This document shows positions 17,974-27,398 of a DNA stretch of 62,111 bases, one piece after another. The DNA lies in the NCBI GenBank assembly GCA_030430535.1, contig JAUIKY010000017.1:1-62111 (forward strand), read 5' to 3'. A model generated the notes under the pieces. That model saw only the letters and a list, made by a program, of their open reading frames with translations. It was not told the origin of the DNA and made no database searches. A program made the position numbers and the translations under genes. Within the stretch, counting starts at the first letter, position 1; each line of letters opens with the position of its first letter. This DNA is from Bacteroidia bacterium. GTDB lineage: Bacteria > Bacteroidota > Bacteroidia > Flavobacteriales > Flavobacteriaceae.

Positions 17974-18184
17974 TATTGGAAAACTCATTTATTTTCCGGT
18001 GCGCAAATATAAAAATTAACTCTAAATCTAACCAAAAGAAATGCTATAATTTTAAAATAAATAATTCTGGCGCTACATAAGCACTTACAACCTATTCTTT
18101 TTCAGTAGTTAAAAGAACAAATATTCCATTGAAAATCTATCACACACAATCCCTAACTTGCCACACTTACAAAAATTTAAAAAA

Positions 18185-18204
18185 ACCAACCAGTACCAAC
18201 CAGT
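18185..18204 (+). promoter_or_regulatory. Direct-repeat operator upstream of the GntR/gal operon
   Basis: The 10-base unit accaaccagt is repeated twice without a gap. Twelve bases on lies tatatttg (18216-18223), which fits the Bacteroidota -7 box TAnnTTTG. The GntR gene start follows 4 bases later at 18228, so the mRNA may have almost no leader. The repeat is a likely autoregulatory site of the GntR protein. Confidence 0.5.
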
Positions 18205-18227
18205 TGATTTTTTATTATATTTGCTTC

Positions 18228-19226
18228 ATGAACATGATTGAAATTAAAAATAAGGCAGGAAAACCTAAATACAAACAAATTGTAAGCGCTATTGAAAGTG
18301 CCATTGTTTCTGGCTCGTTAAAAAAGGGAGAGCAACTACCATCACTAAACAGCATACGCGAGGCTCAAAACGTTTCAAGAGACACGGTTTTAATGGCTTT
18401 CAACGAACTAAAAACAAGGGGGATTATAGAATCGGTTGTTGGCAAAGGCTATTATCTGGTTAACGACAATATCGAAATAACCCAGAAAGTCTTTCTTCTA
18501 TTCGATGAGTTAAATTCATTTAAGGAAGACCTGTACAGTTCACTCATCAACAATCTCGGGGATGATATTCGCGTGGACACCTTCTTCCATCATTTTAATA
18601 AAGATATGTTCAGGAAATTGGTTAATGAAAACATTGGCCTGTACAACTATTATGTGATTATGCCTGCCAATTTAGAGCAGACCAATTTAGTATTGGACAA
18701 ACTACCTAAAGACAACGTTTATATCCTGGATCAAACACACCCTGAACTATCAGAATACTCAGGTATTTACCAAAATTTTGAAAGGGATATTTTTAATAAC
18801 TTAACCAAAGCCACCAAACTTATTTCAAAGTACAAAAAACTTGTCCTTATTTTTAATGAAGACAAACAACCACTGGGCATGCTAAAAGGGTTCATCAATT
18901 ATTGCAAAAAACATTCGGTGAAAAATGAGATTATAAGCTCCTTTAAAAACAGAAATCTTAGCCATGGCGAAGTTTACATTATCCCAGACGATAAGGATTT
19001 GCTTCGAATCATAAAAAAAATCAAAACCGATAAACTGTCGCTTGCTAAAGATGTGGGCATTATTTCATATAACGACACCCTTTTAAAAGAAATCGTGGAA
19101 GGCGGCATTACTACCATATCAACCGATTTTCATCACATGGGCGAGCAATTGGCAAACATGATTATCAACAAGCAACAATTACAAATAGAAAACAAAAACG
19201 AACTGATTTTAAGAAACTCACTGTAA
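18228..19226 (+). CDS. GntR family regulator with periplasmic-binding-protein-like sensor domain
   Basis: I start at the ATG at 18228 (MNMIEIKNKAGKPKYKQ); the in-frame upstream extension runs through the promoter repeat. Residues about 8-75 form a GntR winged helix with KYKQIVSAIESAIVSGSLKK, LPSLNSIREAQNVSRDTVL and GKGYYL. The remainder resembles a LacI-type sugar-binding domain (SLAKDVGIISYNDTLLKEIV, GGITTISTDFHHMGEQLANM). This two-domain form is common for sugar operon regulators in Bacteroidota. It is the first gene of an operon with galK and galT, so galactose or a derivative is the likely effector. Confidence 0.88.
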   Translation: MNMIEIKNKAGKPKYKQIVSAIESAIVSGSLKKGEQLPSLNSIREAQNVSRDTVLMAFNELKTRGIIESVVGKGYYLVNDNIEITQKVFLLFDELNSFKEDLYSSLINNLGDDIRVDTFFHHFNKDMFRKLVNENIGLYNYYVIMPANLEQTNLVLDKLPKDNVYILDQTHPELSEYSGIYQNFERDIFNNLTKATKLISKYKKLVLIFNEDKQPLGMLKGFINYCKKHSVKNEIISSFKNRNLSHGEVYIIPDDKDLLRIIKKIKTDKLSLAKDVGIISYNDTLLKEIVEGGITTISTDFHHMGEQLANMIINKQQLQIENKNELILRNSL

Positions 19227-19238
19227 CACCATATTAAT

Positions 19239-20387
19239 ATGAGCAATCAACTAACTAATGAAGTTAAAGCGCAATTTTTGGCGCATTTTAAAACGGAGCC
19301 CCTACTTATTTTTTCTCCCGGAAGAATCAATATTATTGGCGAGCATACCGATTATAACGACGGTTTTGTGTTCCCCGCAGCAGTCGACAAAGGTATTGCC
19401 GCGGCCATTCAAAAAAGCGATTCTGATAAAAGTACGGCTTACGCACTGGATTTGGACAGCAAAGTTGAATTCGATTTAAACCATTTAAAACCATCCAAGG
19501 AAGGCAGTTGGGAAAACTATGTTTTTGGTGTGGTAGCCGAAATTCAAAACCGTAATAAAGTGGTGGGTAATTTCAATATCGTGTTTAAGGGTAATATCCC
19601 TAGTGGGGCAGGCATGTCTTCTTCCGCAGCCCTAGAAAACAGTGTGGTTTTCGGTTTGAATGAATTGTTTGACTTGGGACTTTCAAAAGAAGAAATGATC
19701 TTAATTTCCCAAAAGGCAGAACACAACTACGTGGGTGTAAAATGCGGTATTATGGATCAGTATGCGAGCATGTTCGGCATAAAAAATAACGCCTTGCTTT
19801 TAGATTGCAGAAGCGTAAAAGCCAAACCTTACGAAATCGATTTTAAAGACCATCAATTGATGCTCATCAACACCAATGTAAAACACAGCCTTTCGGATAG
19901 TGCTTATAACGATAGGCGTTCTGCCTGCGAAAATATCGCCGAACTTTTAGGGATTAAAGCTTTGAGGGATGCTACTGAAAAAGATTTGGAAAAAGTAAAA
20001 AACCAGGTAACTCCCGAAAACTTCCAAAAGGCACTGTACGTTATACAGGAAAACGACCGTGCCCAAAAAGCATCTGAAGCCATTGAAGCCAACGACCTGG
20101 AAACTTTAGGAAATCTAATTTACGCTTCGCACAACGGGCTATCCAATCAATTTAAAGTAAGCTGTGACGAACTCGACTTTTTGGTTGAACAGGCCAAAGC
20201 CAACAAAAACGTATTGGGTGCCCGAATGATGGGCGGTGGTTTTGGTGGCTGTACCATTAATTTGGTTGCCAAAAACGAAGCCAAGAGTTTTGCAGAAACC
20301 GCTTCAAAAGCATATAAAGAAAAATTCAAAAAAGAGTGCTCCGTGTATTTTATTCAGCTTGAAGAAGGCACGCATCTAGTCAACTAA
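19239..20387 (+). CDS. galK: Galactokinase
   Basis: The 382-residue protein has the galactokinase signature PGRINIIGEHTDYNDGFVF (about 27-45), the GHMP ATP-binding motif PSGAGMSSSAALE (about 120-132) and the C-terminal MMGGGFGGCTINL. It phosphorylates alpha-D-galactose at C1, the first step of the Leloir pathway. It starts 12 bases after the GntR regulator and 21 bases before galT, which uses its product. Confidence 0.96.
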   Translation: MSNQLTNEVKAQFLAHFKTEPLLIFSPGRINIIGEHTDYNDGFVFPAAVDKGIAAAIQKSDSDKSTAYALDLDSKVEFDLNHLKPSKEGSWENYVFGVVAEIQNRNKVVGNFNIVFKGNIPSGAGMSSSAALENSVVFGLNELFDLGLSKEEMILISQKAEHNYVGVKCGIMDQYASMFGIKNNALLLDCRSVKAKPYEIDFKDHQLMLINTNVKHSLSDSAYNDRRSACENIAELLGIKALRDATEKDLEKVKNQVTPENFQKALYVIQENDRAQKASEAIEANDLETLGNLIYASHNGLSNQFKVSCDELDFLVEQAKANKNVLGARMMGGGFGGCTINLVAKNEAKSFAETASKAYKEKFKKECSVYFIQLEEGTHLVN

Positions 20388-20408
20388 TCCAGCAAAAAAG
20401 AACTAAAA

Positions 20409-21431
20409 ATGAACAATACAGATTTACAAGATTACTCGCATAAACGATTGAATATTCTAACGGGCGAATGGGTTTTGGTATCGCCGCATCGTGCTAAGCG
20501 CCCATGGCAAGGCCAAAACGAAGCCGTTAATAACGAAGTGCGCCCTACTTACGACGAATCCTGCTATTTATGCGCCGGAAACACCCGTATTAACGGCGAA
20601 GTAAACCCAAAATACGAGGATGTTTTTGTATTCACCAACGATTTTGCGGCTCTGCAAAGCGACTCAAAAACTTTTTCGGTAAACGACGGACTATTAACTG
20701 CGGAAAGTGAAACGGGCATTTGCAAAGTGATTTGTTTTAGCCCCGACCACTCCAAAAGTTTGGCAGATATGTCGCCAAAGGAAATAGAAAAAGTGGTGCG
20801 GGCATGGCAGCGTGAATTTAAGGAACTTGGAAGCAATCCTAACATCAATTACGTTCAGATTTTTGAAAATAAAGGCGCTGTAATGGGCTGTAGCAATCCG
20901 CACCCACATGGTCAAATTTGGAGCCAATCCACCTTGCCCAACGAAGTGGACAAAAAAAACACGCAACAACTCAACTATTTCAATAAAAACAATTCCAGCC
21001 TGTTAGGCGATTATTTAAAACAGGAGCTTGAAAAACAGGAGCGCATCATTTTTGAAAACGACGGCTTTGTGGTTTTAGTTCCGTTTTGGGCGGTATGGCC
21101 TTTTGAAACCATGATTGTTCCAAAGAAACACCAATCGAACATTTTGGAAATGGACGCTACTGAAGCTTATCAATATGCCGAGGCCATTGCTGTGATTACG
21201 AAGGCATACGATAAAATTTTCAACACCTCGTTCCCCTATTCCAGCGGTATCCACCAAGCGCCAACCAATGGTGAGGAAAACAAACACTGGCATTGGCACA
21301 TGAGTTTTTACCCACCACTTTTACGCAGTGCCACGGTGAAAAAATTCATGGTAGGCTACGAAATGTTTGGGTCACCACAACGCGATATTACTGCCGAATC
21401 GGCTGTAAAAATGATTCGGGAGTTGTTGTAG
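20409..21431 (+). CDS. galT: UDP-glucose-hexose-1-phosphate uridylyltransferase
   Basis: The 340-residue protein has the first zinc-ligand pair in SCYLCAG, the active-site HPHGQIW motif (nucleophile His between His and Gly), WAVWPFETM and the second His-rich block SSGIHQAP, ending HWHWHMSFYPP. It swaps UMP between UDP-glucose and galactose-1-phosphate. It closes the gntR-galK-galT operon. No galE or galM is next to it, so epimerases must be encoded elsewhere. Confidence 0.96.
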   Translation: MNNTDLQDYSHKRLNILTGEWVLVSPHRAKRPWQGQNEAVNNEVRPTYDESCYLCAGNTRINGEVNPKYEDVFVFTNDFAALQSDSKTFSVNDGLLTAESETGICKVICFSPDHSKSLADMSPKEIEKVVRAWQREFKELGSNPNINYVQIFENKGAVMGCSNPHPHGQIWSQSTLPNEVDKKNTQQLNYFNKNNSSLLGDYLKQELEKQERIIFENDGFVVLVPFWAVWPFETMIVPKKHQSNILEMDATEAYQYAEAIAVITKAYDKIFNTSFPYSSGIHQAPTNGEENKHWHWHMSFYPPLLRSATVKKFMVGYEMFGSPQRDITAESAVKMIRELL

Positions 21432-21771
21432 AACAGCTATTCAATATTTAAGAGGCTGCTTGAAAAGTTAGAAGAACGTCATTCTGAATTTGTTTCAGAA
21501 TCACATCATATTGATTGTCAAATTTGATGAGAACCTGAAACAAGTTCAGGTTGATAGAAAACACACTTTTTAGACAGCCTTTTTTATTTTTCCAACCCTC
21601 CATACTAAATCATCCCCTCAAAAGTTATATTTTTAGCCTTTAAAACATTGGCTTTAATGAAACATCTATGACTAAAAATTTTGTCACACGGCGAAATGAT
21701 TATTAGGATGTTACACGCTTGTGCTGAGCACAGTCGAAGCATGACCATTGAAAAATAATAGACATCAACAC
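21432..21771. repeat. Intergenic region with flavobacterial dispersed repeats
   Basis: This 340-base stretch has no gene. At 21478-21562 it holds a repeat of the GTCATTCTGAA type with two nested hairpins (attctgaatttgtttcagaat and cctgaaacaagttcagg). At 21716-21742 is another typical piece, gtgctgagcacagtcgaagc. Such elements are scattered between genes in Flavobacteriaceae genomes. I see no promoter that clearly serves the lipoprotein downstream. Confidence 0.6.
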
Positions 21772-23334
21772 ATGAAACGTTACTTTTACTCGATATTACT
21801 TTTAGGATTTTTAATGCTTTGGAGCTCGTGCCGAAAAGACTTCGATTTTTCAAGAAGTAAGGGTAATTTAGAATTTTCGGCAGACACCCTTTATTTAGAT
21901 ACCGTATTTACTAATATTGGTTCGAGTACTTACAAATTAAAGGTTTACAATCGGAGCAATGAAGATATTGTAGTGCCCAGCGTTAGGCTAAGATTGGGAG
22001 AAAACTCGGGTTACCGCCTAAACATTGATGGCATTGCAGGAAAATCTTTTGAAAATATTGAAATCCTATCAAAAGATAGCCTATTTATTTTTGTTGAAAC
22101 CACTTATGATATTCAGAATCTATCAGTAGATAAAAACCAGTTTCTTTACATTGATGCCATTAAGTTTGACGTTGGTAGCTACGAACAAAACGTTGAACTG
22201 GTTTCACTAATTCAAGATGCCATATTTATTTACCCCGCCCGCGACGAGGCTACTAAAATAATTGAAACCTTAAAATCTTATAACGGAAATGAAGTTGTAG
22301 ACACAGGTATTCAAGGTAGGGTATTGCAACCTAACGAACTAAATTTTACCAACGAAAAACCCTATGTAATATATGGGTTTGCCGTTGTACCCAATGGAGA
22401 AACTTTAAATATAGAAGCTGGGGCAAGGGTACATTTTCACGACAACTCCGGTTTAATTGTTCCTCCTGGAGCTTCAATTCACGTAAACGGAAGTTGGAGT
22501 TCAGACCCCGATGTACTGGAAAACGAAGTGATTTTTGAAGGCGACAGATTAGAGCCTTTATACAGCGATATTCCGGGACAATGGAGTGCCATTTGGCTGT
22601 TGGAGGGCAGCATCAACAATATAATAAATTATGCCACAATTAAAAACGCTACCATTGGTATTTTAAGCGAGGGCGACCCTGATTCCAACAAACTAACCAT
22701 TACCAACTCCCAAATTTATAACTCCAGTAGCTTCGGTATTTTAGGTCAAAACACATCCATTTTAGGTGAAAATGTAGTCATTAACAATTCGGGGCTATGC
22801 TCATTTGCTGGTACTTTGGGCGGAAAGTACAACTTTACCCACAGCACCATTGCCAACTATTGGAACACCAGCGCCAGGCAATTACCCGCTTTGTTATTGA
22901 ATAATTTCATTCTAGATGAAAATGACAATGCCACACTTGCCAATCTTACCGAAGCCAATTTTAATAATTGTATTATTTATGGTAACGACAACCCCGAATT
23001 TCAATTGGAAGAAATCGAGGATGACAACGTGGTTTTCAACTTTAAATTCACTAATTGTTTGATTCGTTTTAATAGTCGGAATACCAATTTAACCGGGCCG
23101 AATTACGATTTGGATGATACGTCCCACTACGAAGGCAACATCTTTAACCAAGATCCCAACTTTTTAAACACTGATAAAAACCAAATGCATATTGGTAAAG
23201 CATCGGCGGCCATTAACCAAGGACTAGCAACTTTTGCCACACAAGTACCCTTCGATATTTTAAATGTGGACCGAACTACTTCTCCTGATTTGGGGGCCTA
23301 CCAACACATTGTGTTTCCAGAGGAAGAGGAGTAG
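21772..23334 (+). CDS. Lipoprotein with beta-helix-like C-terminal half
   Basis: I start at MKRYFYSILLLGFLMLWSSC, which gives a lipoprotein signal with Cys20. Residues about 30-150 form a beta-sandwich-like part with DTLYLDTVFTNIGSSTYKLK, reminiscent of DUF1573-type domains. From about 190 the sequence reads like a right-handed parallel beta-helix with many Asn-rich repeats (IINYATIKNATIGILSEG, NSSSFGILGQNTSILGENVV). It ends in an acidic FPEEEE tail. It should sit on the outer membrane, inner or outer face. The function is unknown; the beta-helix suggests binding to a polysaccharide or surface partner. Confidence 0.7.
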   Translation: MKRYFYSILLLGFLMLWSSCRKDFDFSRSKGNLEFSADTLYLDTVFTNIGSSTYKLKVYNRSNEDIVVPSVRLRLGENSGYRLNIDGIAGKSFENIEILSKDSLFIFVETTYDIQNLSVDKNQFLYIDAIKFDVGSYEQNVELVSLIQDAIFIYPARDEATKIIETLKSYNGNEVVDTGIQGRVLQPNELNFTNEKPYVIYGFAVVPNGETLNIEAGARVHFHDNSGLIVPPGASIHVNGSWSSDPDVLENEVIFEGDRLEPLYSDIPGQWSAIWLLEGSINNIINYATIKNATIGILSEGDPDSNKLTITNSQIYNSSSFGILGQNTSILGENVVINNSGLCSFAGTLGGKYNFTHSTIANYWNTSARQLPALLLNNFILDENDNATLANLTEANFNNCIIYGNDNPEFQLEEIEDDNVVFNFKFTNCLIRFNSRNTNLTGPNYDLDDTSHYEGNIFNQDPNFLNTDKNQMHIGKASAAINQGLATFATQVPFDILNVDRTTSPDLGAYQHIVFPEEEE

Positions 23335-23374
23335 TAAAAAAAGCCACTATATTGTACGAAACAAAACTATCAAC

Positions 23375-24151
23375 ATGAAGAAATTGATTATTTTTATTTT
23401 TTTTCTCTCTGGAGGCTTCATCACATCTTGTTCAAAAGAGAGCAATAGCAAAAAAGAAGAAAAACAAGCTCATTTCATTTATAAAAAAACAAGTCGATTT
23501 ACCGATTCAGCTTTGCTTCAAACCCAAGAATTATTTTATAATGACGATAACCTATTGGAACGAATTGTTACAAATATGAATCAAGGCTCCCTGATAACAA
23601 CTATTGAAGCAATATACAACGACAATAATATCATAACTAAAATTATAAAATCAACAAGTTCTTCATTTTCAACCCCTCCTGACACCCGGGAAGAGTACAA
23701 TGTAACCATAACCGAAAACACTGTTTTATTAAGCAAGAGTAATGGAGACGACTATGGAATTTTAATTGAATTTACAGGGGAATATGTCGACTTAATAAAA
23801 AGTGGCGAGCTTTCAAACATGGATCCTTTGTCAAATAAAATCTACAAAAGAAATTCTGGCAACAATATCATTTCATATGAAGACCATGTCTATAAAACCA
23901 CATTTTCAAATTACGCTAAAGGAAATGTTCTGTCATTTTTCAATCCCGATTTAGAAAATGATTATTTTATTCTATTTAACTTAAAAACAAGCAACCAATT
24001 ACCTTTAACACATACAAAAGCCTATTCAAGTGAAGAAGTTCTATATACACACACCTTTGATGCCTCCCTTATAACTTATGATGAAAATAACAATATCATA
24101 AAAATTGGAAATGACACTGATTACGTTATATATGAATACATAGAATTATGA
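23375..24151 (+). CDS. Hypothetical lipoprotein (258 aa)
   Basis: The ATG at 23375 gives MKKLIIFIFFLSGGFITSCS with a lipobox Cys19. The mature part is beta-rich with repeated YNDDN/YNDNN and YDENN motifs (FYNDDNLLERIV, AIYNDNNIITKI, TYDENNNIIKIG), like the YD-type or DUF4595-type repeats of Bacteroidota lipoproteins. It lies 40 bases after the beta-helix lipoprotein and a terminator follows. I do not assign a function. Confidence 0.6.
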   Translation: MKKLIIFIFFLSGGFITSCSKESNSKKEEKQAHFIYKKTSRFTDSALLQTQELFYNDDNLLERIVTNMNQGSLITTIEAIYNDNNIITKIIKSTSSSFSTPPDTREEYNVTITENTVLLSKSNGDDYGILIEFTGEYVDLIKSGELSNMDPLSNKIYKRNSGNNIISYEDHVYKTTFSNYAKGNVLSFFNPDLENDYFILFNLKTSNQLPLTHTKAYSSEEVLYTHTFDASLITYDENNNIIKIGNDTDYVIYEYIEL

Positions 24152-24217
24152 CTCCCCTAGCTAGCGCTCGTTTGCAACGAGTGCTTTACTCAAAAAATAT
24201 TATCCATTTTCAGAAAC

Positions 24218-24248
24218 AAAAAATCCAGCTTTTTAGCTGGATTTTTTT
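24218..24248. terminator. Bidirectional terminator between the lipoprotein and glyA
   Basis: Arms aaaaaatccagct and agctggatttttt with a 4-base loop. It lies between convergent genes, so it probably serves both. Confidence 0.88.
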
Positions 24249-24270
24249 ATATCATAAATTTTAAAGAAAA

Positions 24271-25542
24271 CTACACAAACAAAGGCTTGTCCTTCATCAT
24301 GCTATTTACTTTTTCTTTTATGGCTTCTAAAGTGGCATCGTCTTCAAAATTGGTAATTACTTCATCAATCAATTCTACAATAGCCAACATATCGTTTTCT
24401 TTCAGTCCGCGAGTGGTTACAGCGGCAACACCCAAACGGATACCAGAGGTTACAAATGGCGATTTGTCATCAAATGGCACCATGTTTTTATTTACGGTAA
24501 TATCGGCTTTTACCAAAGCTTCTTCGGCATCTTTACCAGATAAGTTTTTGTTTCGTAAATCAATCAACATACAGTGGTTATCTGTACCGCCAGAAATGAT
24601 GTTATATCCTTTTTCAACCAAAGCATCGGCCATAGTGCTGGCGTTTTTCTTTACTTGCAATTGGTAGTTTAAGAAATCGTCGGTTAAAGCTTCTCCAAAA
24701 GCAATCGCTTTAGCAGCAATGATATGCTCTAATGGGCCGCCTTGGTTTCCTGGGAATACCGAAGAATCCAACAACGATGACATTTTACGCAAGTTTCCGT
24801 TTTTCAATTTAATTCCGAAAGGATTATCAAAATCCTGTCCCATCATAATCATACCGCCTCTTGGTCCACGCAAAGTTTTATGGGTGGTAGTGGTTACAAT
24901 GTGGCAATGCGGAATCGGGTCGTTTAAAATCCCTTTGGCGATCAAACCAGCTGGGTGCGAGATATCGGCCATCAAAATAGCGCCAACGCTATCGGCTATT
25001 TCTCTAAAACGCTTAAAATCGATATCGCGTGAGTAAGCAGAAGCTCCGGCGATAATCAATTTTGGTTGTTCTTTAGTGGCTATCTCCTGAATTTTATCGT
25101 AGTTCAATACACCGGTTTCCTGCTCAACACCATAAAATACTGGGTTGTACAATTTCCCTGAAAAGTTTACTGGCGAACCGTGCGTTAAGTGCCCACCGTG
25201 CGATAAATCGAATCCTAAAATTTTGTCGCCCGGCTTTAAACAACAAGCAAAAACTGCCGTGTTGGCTTGGCTACCAGAGTGTGGTTGAACATTAACATAA
25301 GCCGCGCCAAACAAAGCTTTTGCTCTATCGATAGCTATTTGCTCTACCTCATCAACCACTTCGCAACCGCCGTAATAACGTTTTCCGGGGTATCCTTCCG
25401 CATATTTATTGGTTAATACCGATCCAGCAGCTTCCATCACTTGTTCGCTCACAAAGTTTTCAGAAGCAATCAACTCAATACCATGTAGTTGACGTTCTTT
25501 TTCGGCTTGTATTAGTTCAAAAATTTGTTCGTCACGTTGCAT
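24271..25542 (-). CDS. glyA: Serine hydroxymethyltransferase
   Basis: I start at [20 protein letters not shown] (25542); the longer frame adds a hydrophobic stretch in the promoter region. The 423-residue protein has [15 protein letters not shown] and [15 protein letters not shown] at the N-terminus. The PLP-lysine motif is [14 protein letters not shown], and [10 protein letters not shown] lies near the C-terminal domain. It converts serine and tetrahydrofolate to glycine and 5,10-methylenetetrahydrofolate. It is divergent from the fumarylacetoacetase gene. Confidence 0.97.
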   Translation of the reverse strand: MQRDEQIFELIQAEKERQLHGIELIASENFVSEQVMEAAGSVLTNKYAEGYPGKRYYGGCEVVDEVEQIAIDRAKALFGAAYVNVQPHSGSQANTAVFACCLKPGDKILGFDLSHGGHLTHGSPVNFSGKLYNPVFYGVEQETGVLNYDKIQEIATKEQPKLIIAGASAYSRDIDFKRFREIADSVGAILMADISHPAGLIAKGILNDPIPHCHIVTTTTHKTLRGPRGGMIMMGQDFDNPFGIKLKNGNLRKMSSLLDSSVFPGNQGGPLEHIIAAKAIAFGEALTDDFLNYQLQVKKNASTMADALVEKGYNIISGGTDNHCMLIDLRNKNLSGKDAEEALVKADITVNKNMVPFDDKSPFVTSGIRLGVAAVTTRGLKENDMLAIVELIDEVITNFEDDATLEAIKEKVNSMMKDKPLFV

Positions 25543-25703
25543 ATTAAAAAATGTTCTAGTTAAATATTCGGCAAAAATAACAAATAGATTATTTATACCC
25601 ATCAAAAAACGGTTAATTAGCACCAAGTTATAAACCATCTTTTTAACTGTTAAAACTATCTTACATTTTTTTATATTTTTTCAGATAAAATAAAAAAATT
25701 ATG

Positions 25704-25711
25704 TAGGTTTG
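25704..25711 (+). promoter_or_regulatory. Putative -7 box of the fahA promoter
   Basis: taggtttg fits TAnnTTTG and lies 36 bases before the fumarylacetoacetase start. I do not see a clean -33 TTG at the usual distance. Confidence 0.4.
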
Positions 25712-25747
25712 ATGAGAATACTATAATAATAAACACCTAATAAAGTT

Positions 25748-27031
25748 ATGCCATTATCCGCTAACAATCCAGATAGAACATCGTGGTTGCACGTTGATAA
25801 AAACTCCGATTTCCCGATTCAGAACATTCCGTTTGGGGTGTTTTTAACTCGCGACGATATCATTACCATTGGAACCCGAATTGGTGATACCGCCATAGAT
25901 TTGGGGGCTCTGCACCAATTGGGGTATTTTGAAGGTATCGCCTTAACGGACGATATTTTTCTTCAGGATTCGTTGAACGATTTTATTGCCGACGGAAGAA
26001 AAACATGGCGCGCCGTAAGAAACCGCATTGCTCAAATTTTTGATAGCAATAACGACACCCTAAAAAACAACAAAAGCCACAAGGAAACCGTACTGTTTCG
26101 GTTAGATGAAATTGAAATGCAATTGCCCGTGCAGATTGGCGATTACACCGATTTTTATTCCAGCATGGAGCACGCCAAAAATGTGGGCAGCATGTTTAGA
26201 GATCCCGAGAATGCTTTGTTGCCTAATTGGCTGCACATCCCTGTGGGATATCACGGAAGGAGTTCGTCTATTATACCATCGGGCATTCCCATATATCGCC
26301 CACAAGGCCAAACCTTGCCCAACGGTGCCACTGAACCTGTTTTTGGCCCCAGTAAATTAGTGGATTTTGAATTGGAAATGGCTTTTATAACCACCGATGC
26401 TAACGATTTGGGTGAACCCATCCCGATTGCGGAAGCTGAAGAATACATTTTTGGTTTGGTCCTGATGAACGACTGGAGTGCTCGCGACATCCAAAAATGG
26501 GAATACGTGCCATTAGGGCCATTTTTAGCGAAAAGTTTTGCTACTTCCATTTCACCTTGGATTGTTACACTTGATGCTTTAGAACCGTTTAGGGTGGCCG
26601 GGCCAAAACCCGTAAAACCACAGATGGATTACCTCAAGTACAAAGGCAAAAAAAGCTACGATATCAATTTAGAAGTAGCCATTCAGCCCAACGGAGCCAA
26701 AGAAACCGTAGTTAGCAAAAGTAACTTTAAACACATGTACTGGACCATGGTACAGCAGTTGGCACATCATACTGTAAACGGATGCCCCGTAAATTCTGGC
26801 GATATGATGGGGAGCGGTACCATTTCTGGTCCCACTGAAGATAGCTACGGCTCCATGTTGGAGCTCACTTGGAAAGGCGAAAAACCTATTACCTTGAAAG
26901 ACGGCACCGAACGTAAATTCATTAATGATAACGACACGGTTATTATGCGAGGTTACTGCGAAAAAGATGGTACGCGCATTGGTTTTGGCGAAGTGTCCAC
27001 TAAACTGCTTCCAGTCTTTAACAAGAAATAG
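25748..27031 (+). CDS. fahA: Fumarylacetoacetase
   Basis: The 427-residue protein has the N-terminal SH3-like part (FPIQNIPFGVFLTRDD) and the FAH catalytic domain. Visible motifs are DYTDFYSSMEHAKNVGSMFR, WLHIPVGYHGRSSSI, metal-binding FELEMAFITT, LMNDWSARDIQKWEYVPLGP and GDMMGSGTISG. It splits 4-fumarylacetoacetate into fumarate and acetoacetate, the last step of tyrosine breakdown. No other tyrosine catabolic gene is beside it. A terminator at 27071-27100 follows. Confidence 0.96.
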   Translation: MPLSANNPDRTSWLHVDKNSDFPIQNIPFGVFLTRDDIITIGTRIGDTAIDLGALHQLGYFEGIALTDDIFLQDSLNDFIADGRKTWRAVRNRIAQIFDSNNDTLKNNKSHKETVLFRLDEIEMQLPVQIGDYTDFYSSMEHAKNVGSMFRDPENALLPNWLHIPVGYHGRSSSIIPSGIPIYRPQGQTLPNGATEPVFGPSKLVDFELEMAFITTDANDLGEPIPIAEAEEYIFGLVLMNDWSARDIQKWEYVPLGPFLAKSFATSISPWIVTLDALEPFRVAGPKPVKPQMDYLKYKGKKSYDINLEVAIQPNGAKETVVSKSNFKHMYWTMVQQLAHHTVNGCPVNSGDMMGSGTISGPTEDSYGSMLELTWKGEKPITLKDGTERKFINDNDTVIMRGYCEKDGTRIGFGEVSTKLLPVFNKK

Positions 27032-27070
27032 ATATAATCAATTATACAAATATTTGAATTTTAGTATAAA

Positions 27071-27100
27071 GTGCTCCTTTTATTTAATGGAGCATTTTTT
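27071..27100 (+). terminator. Terminator after fahA
   Basis: The hairpin gtgctcc / ggagca is followed by six T. Confidence 0.75.
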
Positions 27101-27121
27101 GTTTAAAAACCGCACAAAAGG

Positions 27122-27220
27122 CGTCATTCCGAATCCCGATAGTTATCGAGATGAAGGAACCTTTAAAAATTAAAGTTACTGATTATGAGATTGCTTCGAA
27201 ATAAGATTTCTCGCAATGGC
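27122..27220. repeat. Copy 1 of a 96-99-bp intergenic repeat with GTCATT ends
   Basis: The element runs from gtcattcc to the end tctcgcaatggc. Its inside has tcccgatagttatcgaga, a ttaaagttact stretch and tgagattgcttcgaaat. The same order of blocks is found in reverse at 44366-44461. It lies in a 367-base gene-free stretch (27032-27398). The remainder of that stretch is AT-rich and probably holds the promoter of the next lipoprotein. Confidence 0.75.
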
Positions 27221-27398
27221 GTTATTTATTGCTTTTCAGATATCTACTTTTTTAAATCTTAGTTAAAACTTAAATATTTTTCACACAAAAATTAAAATTA
27301 AATTTCATTTCGTCGGATTAATTAGTTTTTAATCGGAAGTTTAATTATTTTGGCACCAAAATTGAAAAGCCTTCCGAACAAACCAAAACGATTAACCT

